A DNA stretch of 6,860 bases from an uncultured Synergistales bacterium. Its GTDB lineage: Bacteria > Synergistota > Synergistia > Synergistales > Aminobacteriaceae. The position numbers and the translations under genes are program-made. Location of the stretch: positions 20,789-27,648 of the forward strand of contig CAJOEQ010000005.1 in assembly GCA_905233515.1 (NCBI GenBank), read 5' to 3'. The notes below the pieces were generated by a model, which saw only the letters and a list, made by a program, of their open reading frames with translations, had not been told where the DNA came from and searched no databases. Shown here one piece after another: positions 4,701 to 6,860 of this stretch (its first letter is position 1; each line of letters opens with the position of its first letter).

Positions 4701-6836
4701 TTCTGGGGAATGAAAAAATTAAATTCTCAGGGATTCGACATTTACGATCAAATTATACCCGTTGAAGATTTAGCGACCGAGCAATTACACCCCGCCGGTG
4801 ATGAAGGACTCGCGGCTTTAGCAGGTGATTCGAACGTTCAGAGATTCAAGATTCTTTCACTCTTTGAAGGGACATTAACGCCCGACAAAAACGGAGTAAT
4901 TACTACTGAGCTTGATATACCGGAATTCAGCGGACGAGGCCGGCTTTGTGTAGTTGCTGCATCGGGTAAAAATTTCGGTAATGCGGAGAAAAATATTCAG
5001 ATTGCCCGCGAAATCGTAACAGAGACGGGAATGCCTAGATTTGCCGCACCTGATGACTCTTTCACGATTCCCACTGTAGTATTTAACACGTCAGGACAAA
5101 ATCGCAACGTAAAAATTACTCTCGTCCCTGAAGGGTTATCGCTCAAAGAAACATTTGCGGACTTGAACATTTCAGCCGGAGCAAGCGCGTCATTTAACAC
5201 TACAGCAAAGGCACTCGGTGGAGCAGAGAGAGCGGCTTTAAAGATTATTACTTCATGGAACGAAAACGGACAGCAGCGCGAATTCACGCAAGAAATCGAA
5301 ATGCCGATTAGATCAGCTTGGCCGGTTGTAACAATGGGAGGCTCAGGAATCTTTGAAGAAGGCCGCACAAGATTAGAACTGCCATTAAATGATTTTGCGG
5401 GGAAGATAACGGGATCTCTCACACTCGCAGATACTCCCGCAGTGAGTCTTAATCAGGCCGTGAATTTCTTGCGCAATTATCCATATGGCTGTCTTGAGCA
5501 AACTATTTCAGGAGCTTGGCCGTTCTTGATATTGCCTGACGCTTTAGCAGAGATTGACCCTGACACAATTAATGATGAAAGCATTCAATCACAAGTCGAC
5601 AATGCAATTATAAGAATTCAATCAATGCAGTTATATGACGGTTCATTTGCAATGTGGCCGGGGAATTCTACGCCGTTCAACTGGGGGAGCGTCTACGCAG
5701 CGCACTTCTTACTTGAGGCCAAGAAAAAAGGAATTAACTTCCCTGAAGAGATGTTCACGGGCGTTAAAAACTGGATGAGGCAGTATTTACCGTCAATGCC
5801 CGCATATGAGTCAAACGATGATGAACGCGACGATTTGACTACAAAGGCCTATGCTGTTTATGTTATGACTCTGAACGGAGAAAAGCCGCTCGGATGGCTT
5901 GAATATTTGCGCGAGAATCACAGGAGACTCAGACCTTCAGGACATATTTATTTAGCAGGAGCGCAGGCTCTTATTGACGGAAATTCTGACTCATTGAAAA
6001 ATTTGCAGATTGGATCAGTCAAATCATCAGGCGGGACTCTTGAGTCAGACGCTAGAAATACGGCGTTATTATTATCTATGTGGCTTGACGTTGACCCGCG
6101 AGCAAATGAAGTAACAGAACTTGCTTCACGTTTATTAAATCTCGGCAGTAATGGCGGTTGGTACAGCACTCAAGATAATTCAGCTGCATTGATTGCACTT
6201 TCTCGCTATAACATTGAGGCAGTCAGCGCAAAAAGTGATATTACTGCACACGTGAACACAGAGACGAATGACTCGGCGATTTTGACATTTGAGAATCACA
6301 AGGCAGCTTCTATAAAAGTCGGTGAACTTCCAAAGGATTCGGCGATTTTAATCGAGGCAAAGGGAGCGGGTCAAGGCTGTTATTCATGGAGCGTAACAGG
6401 CTATACAAAGACTCAGCCTAAACCTGAACGCAAAAATATTAATGTCGAGTGCGTTTACTTTGACGAGAAAGGAAATATTTTAAATCCTTCACAGCCCATA
6501 AATCACGGTACTATAGTGCAGGCAGTATTAACTATCAGGCCGTCAATGTCAGTAAATAATCTCGCGTTAAGTTATTTGCTCCCTGCAGGTTTTGAGCTTG
6601 AGAATCCGAGACTTGATGACGGTGAGACTAATACGGGCTACGGGGTTGTGAGTGATATTCGCGATGACAGGCTTGTATTATTCTTTAACAGAGTCAGCGG
6701 TGAGAGATCATACGGATTCAAGATGAGGGCGGTTACTCGGGGAACGTTCAAAGTCCCGCAAATAAGCGCGTTCGGAATGTATGACTCATCAGTTAGATTC
6801 ACAGGGTCAGCACAGCCCGATATAGTAATTAAATAG
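1779..6836 (+). CDS. Bacterial alpha-2-macroglobulin, thioester-containing protease trap (main part, lacks its own signal peptide)
   Basis: This frame encodes 1685 residues of a large bacterial alpha-2-macroglobulin. In the family, cleavage of a bait region by an invading protease triggers collapse and covalent capture through a Cys-Gln thioester, protecting the periplasm. Approximate layout in this frame: residues 1-34, second half of an Ig-like domain (ending FRFQTEG); 35-345, further Ig-like/MG domains; 354-450, MG2 (A2M_N, LWEDSILIWVNTLTSARG); 460-563, MG3 with YRTGE at 467-471 (usually YRPGE) and FHVEDFAPPRLEV; 565-810, further MG domains; 812-1020, A2M_N_2-like region with ALVDDGVLGLTRYKTPD from 954 and probable bait segment about 985-1022; 1022-1095, MG7 (LFEGTLTPDKNG to GMPRF); about 1225-1500, thioester domain with YGCLEQT (Cys1238, Gln1241) and GGWYSTQDN (1459-1467); 1569-1685, C-terminal bMG10 (DIRDDRLVLFF). 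The apparent TTG start overlaps the previous stop and is probably an artefact of the frame break. With the first piece the protein would be about 1780 residues, somewhat longer than E. coli YfhM (about 1650). No pbpC, a common partner, is visible before the window ends. Confidence 0.92.
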   Translation: MKGATTYTATLRDNLRDRRGNNIGPGSFRFQTEGLSPTDIQASMGKDGNAYFTLNFNMRIDPARLKGFMRIKNSEGRELAYNINGALPSRTIRVAVPVQRTSSRQKFTVTIAAGLKSGEGDMGIDRDISEVVILDPVLMVQNLVPGEDHSITARFNFGVDVKTARNYIKIDPPVSNVDFESGWSDEVFEINSTEFKPRSRFVITFKKGFPSKGGLVLKEDFRQAVIMPDLSSRINLPASGSYLTALENSLIPIELRNVKKLQLDLWRMYENNIPYVIGKEYDNFERDIARRVFTKEIPLDLPLNELVRRSIPVQEMVNGERGLFMLTARDSSKEWWDEESQIINLSDMAATARLWEDSILIWVNTLTSARGIQDAEVKIFSDKKQLLAQGKTNNGGVFFYELPNKQTWDSDNQPSLAVISKTQDGHTDLTYVQLTRNLLDREIFDTSGREWLRTGYDAVIFSPRDIYRTGELVNFKSIVRNADISTPESFPVLFIVRDTLGRKVKQETLTLSDKGSAVTNLQLPSNALTGLWAASIVIPGQENKPLASYNFHVEDFAPPRLEVKMNSYKKYLLHNDKFTTDVYARWLFGVDGAGLDYKVSWTAREGNFTPTQDRWKDYKFGDPSRRFAPEEGSIGEGKLDNFGKLEASLTLDADWQAPTLINVSMKAEVMEDGGRWVSSTITRPYYPAPWLLGIAPVKENFTVNEDAKFRVAAINPDEEPADPGELKAELYKVTWDYNIVEIDGRKRWQSTEELNQVDEKEITLKNGVAELSFKPENYGSYMVKISDGDDIARAVYRFYASSHSAGGGSQLIDRIEIKPEKDSYKLGDNAVVNVKVPFEGLLMLTLENSKLITRKIQRVEESEVKFDFKIDQNMRPNVWVTAWLVRPVKQEDSQGWATHRAIGLARVKVDISDYNIAVNIDAPDKIEPASKLPVKLTLKGSSQSITNNADVSIALVDDGVLGLTRYKTPDLLNYFWGMKKLNSQGFDIYDQIIPVEDLATEQLHPAGDEGLAALAGDSNVQRFKILSLFEGTLTPDKNGVITTELDIPEFSGRGRLCVVAASGKNFGNAEKNIQIAREIVTETGMPRFAAPDDSFTIPTVVFNTSGQNRNVKITLVPEGLSLKETFADLNISAGASASFNTTAKALGGAERAALKIITSWNENGQQREFTQEIEMPIRSAWPVVTMGGSGIFEEGRTRLELPLNDFAGKITGSLTLADTPAVSLNQAVNFLRNYPYGCLEQTISGAWPFLILPDALAEIDPDTINDESIQSQVDNAIIRIQSMQLYDGSFAMWPGNSTPFNWGSVYAAHFLLEAKKKGINFPEEMFTGVKNWMRQYLPSMPAYESNDDERDDLTTKAYAVYVMTLNGEKPLGWLEYLRENHRRLRPSGHIYLAGAQALIDGNSDSLKNLQIGSVKSSGGTLESDARNTALLLSMWLDVDPRANEVTELASRLLNLGSNGGWYSTQDNSAALIALSRYNIEAVSAKSDITAHVNTETNDSAILTFENHKAASIKVGELPKDSAILIEAKGAGQGCYSWSVTGYTKTQPKPERKNINVECVYFDEKGNILNPSQPINHGTIVQAVLTIRPSMSVNNLALSYLLPAGFELENPRLDDGETNTGYGVVSDIRDDRLVLFFNRVSGERSYGFKMRAVTRGTFKVPQISAFGMYDSSVRFTGSAQPDIVIK
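5490..5501 (+). other. Thioester motif CLEQ
   Basis: Codons TGT-CTT-GAG-CAA encode Cys1238-Leu-Glu-Gln1241 of the main frame, inside NYPYGCLEQT. This is the CxEQ motif whose Cys and Gln side chains form the internal thioester in C3, alpha-2-macroglobulin and thioester-type bacterial macroglobulins. Non-thioester bacterial paralogues (YfaS type) lack it, so this protein belongs to the thioester-bearing class. Confidence 0.9.
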
Positions 6837-6860
6837 TTGAAATAAAATTTTTCGCCCCTC
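6837..6860. other. AT-rich 3' flank of the macroglobulin gene
   Basis: The 24 bases after the TAG at 6834-6836 read TTGAAATAAAATTTTTCGCCCCTC. The terminal CGCCCCTC could be the left arm of a terminator stem or the start of unrelated sequence. The matching arm, if any, lies outside the window, so no terminator is called. Confidence 0.3.

Noticed and set aside
4997..5422. 141-codon minus-strand ORF within the macroglobulin
   Set aside because: It is a shadow of conserved MG coding sequence on the plus strand; composition is Ser/Pro-rich and low in recognisable motifs. The shorter antisense ORFs at 2276-2581, 2884-3069, 3176-3469, 3601-3825, 3629-3817 and 5948-6169 are rejected for the same reason.
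1..6860. CRISPR array, tRNA/rRNA, insertion sequence, toxin-antitoxin or phage elements
   Set aside because: No spaced repeats, cloverleaf, rRNA-like stretch, transposase motifs or terminal inverted repeats were seen; nearly all of the window is accounted for by the three loci described.

Overview
The window holds three genes and two informative intergenic stretches of an AT-rich bacterial chromosome. A prepilin-like protein, a CheV chemotaxis coupling protein and a secreted thioester alpha-2-macroglobulin together point to a diderm (Gram-negative type), probably motile bacterium. The codon style (mixed AGA and CGC arginine, many AAATT-type strings, TTG starts) and the extra Ig-like domains at the front of the macroglobulin made me think of a gut or rumen Synergistota-like lineage. 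That placement is a guess and cannot be proven from this sequence.

Layout. Positions 14-298 (+) encode a 94-residue type IV prepilin/pseudopilin-like protein, probably the tail of a pilus or type II secretion operon lying to the left. It converges on cheV (339-1250, -), and a strong hairpin at 306-334 sits between the two stop codons. Positions 1251-1506 are a very AT-rich divergent intergenic region. It carries an extended -10 promoter facing cheV and a consensus TATAAT facing right. Positions 1507-6836 (+) hold one large bacterial alpha-2-macroglobulin locus broken into two reading frames: a 91-residue piece with the signal peptide (1507-1782) and a 1685-residue piece with everything else (1779-6836). 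The last 24 bases are AT-rich non-coding sequence.

How the genes relate. CheV would couple chemoreceptors to CheA in the cytoplasm, while the macroglobulin would act in the periplasm as a protease trap. They share only the divergent promoter region, and nothing else suggests a joint function. The prepilin belongs to a separate, left-hand unit.

The main point of interest is the break in the macroglobulin. The two frames overlap by four bases (TTGA) in the middle of one Ig-like domain. The residues either side suggest that about nine residues of a beta-strand are missing as well as the frame being lost. The thioester site (CLEQ) and all downstream domains are intact, so this is a recent mutation, a strain-level inactivation or an assembly error rather than an old decayed gene. 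I see no CRISPR, tRNA, rRNA, insertion sequence or new defence system here; most of the window is a conventional region.
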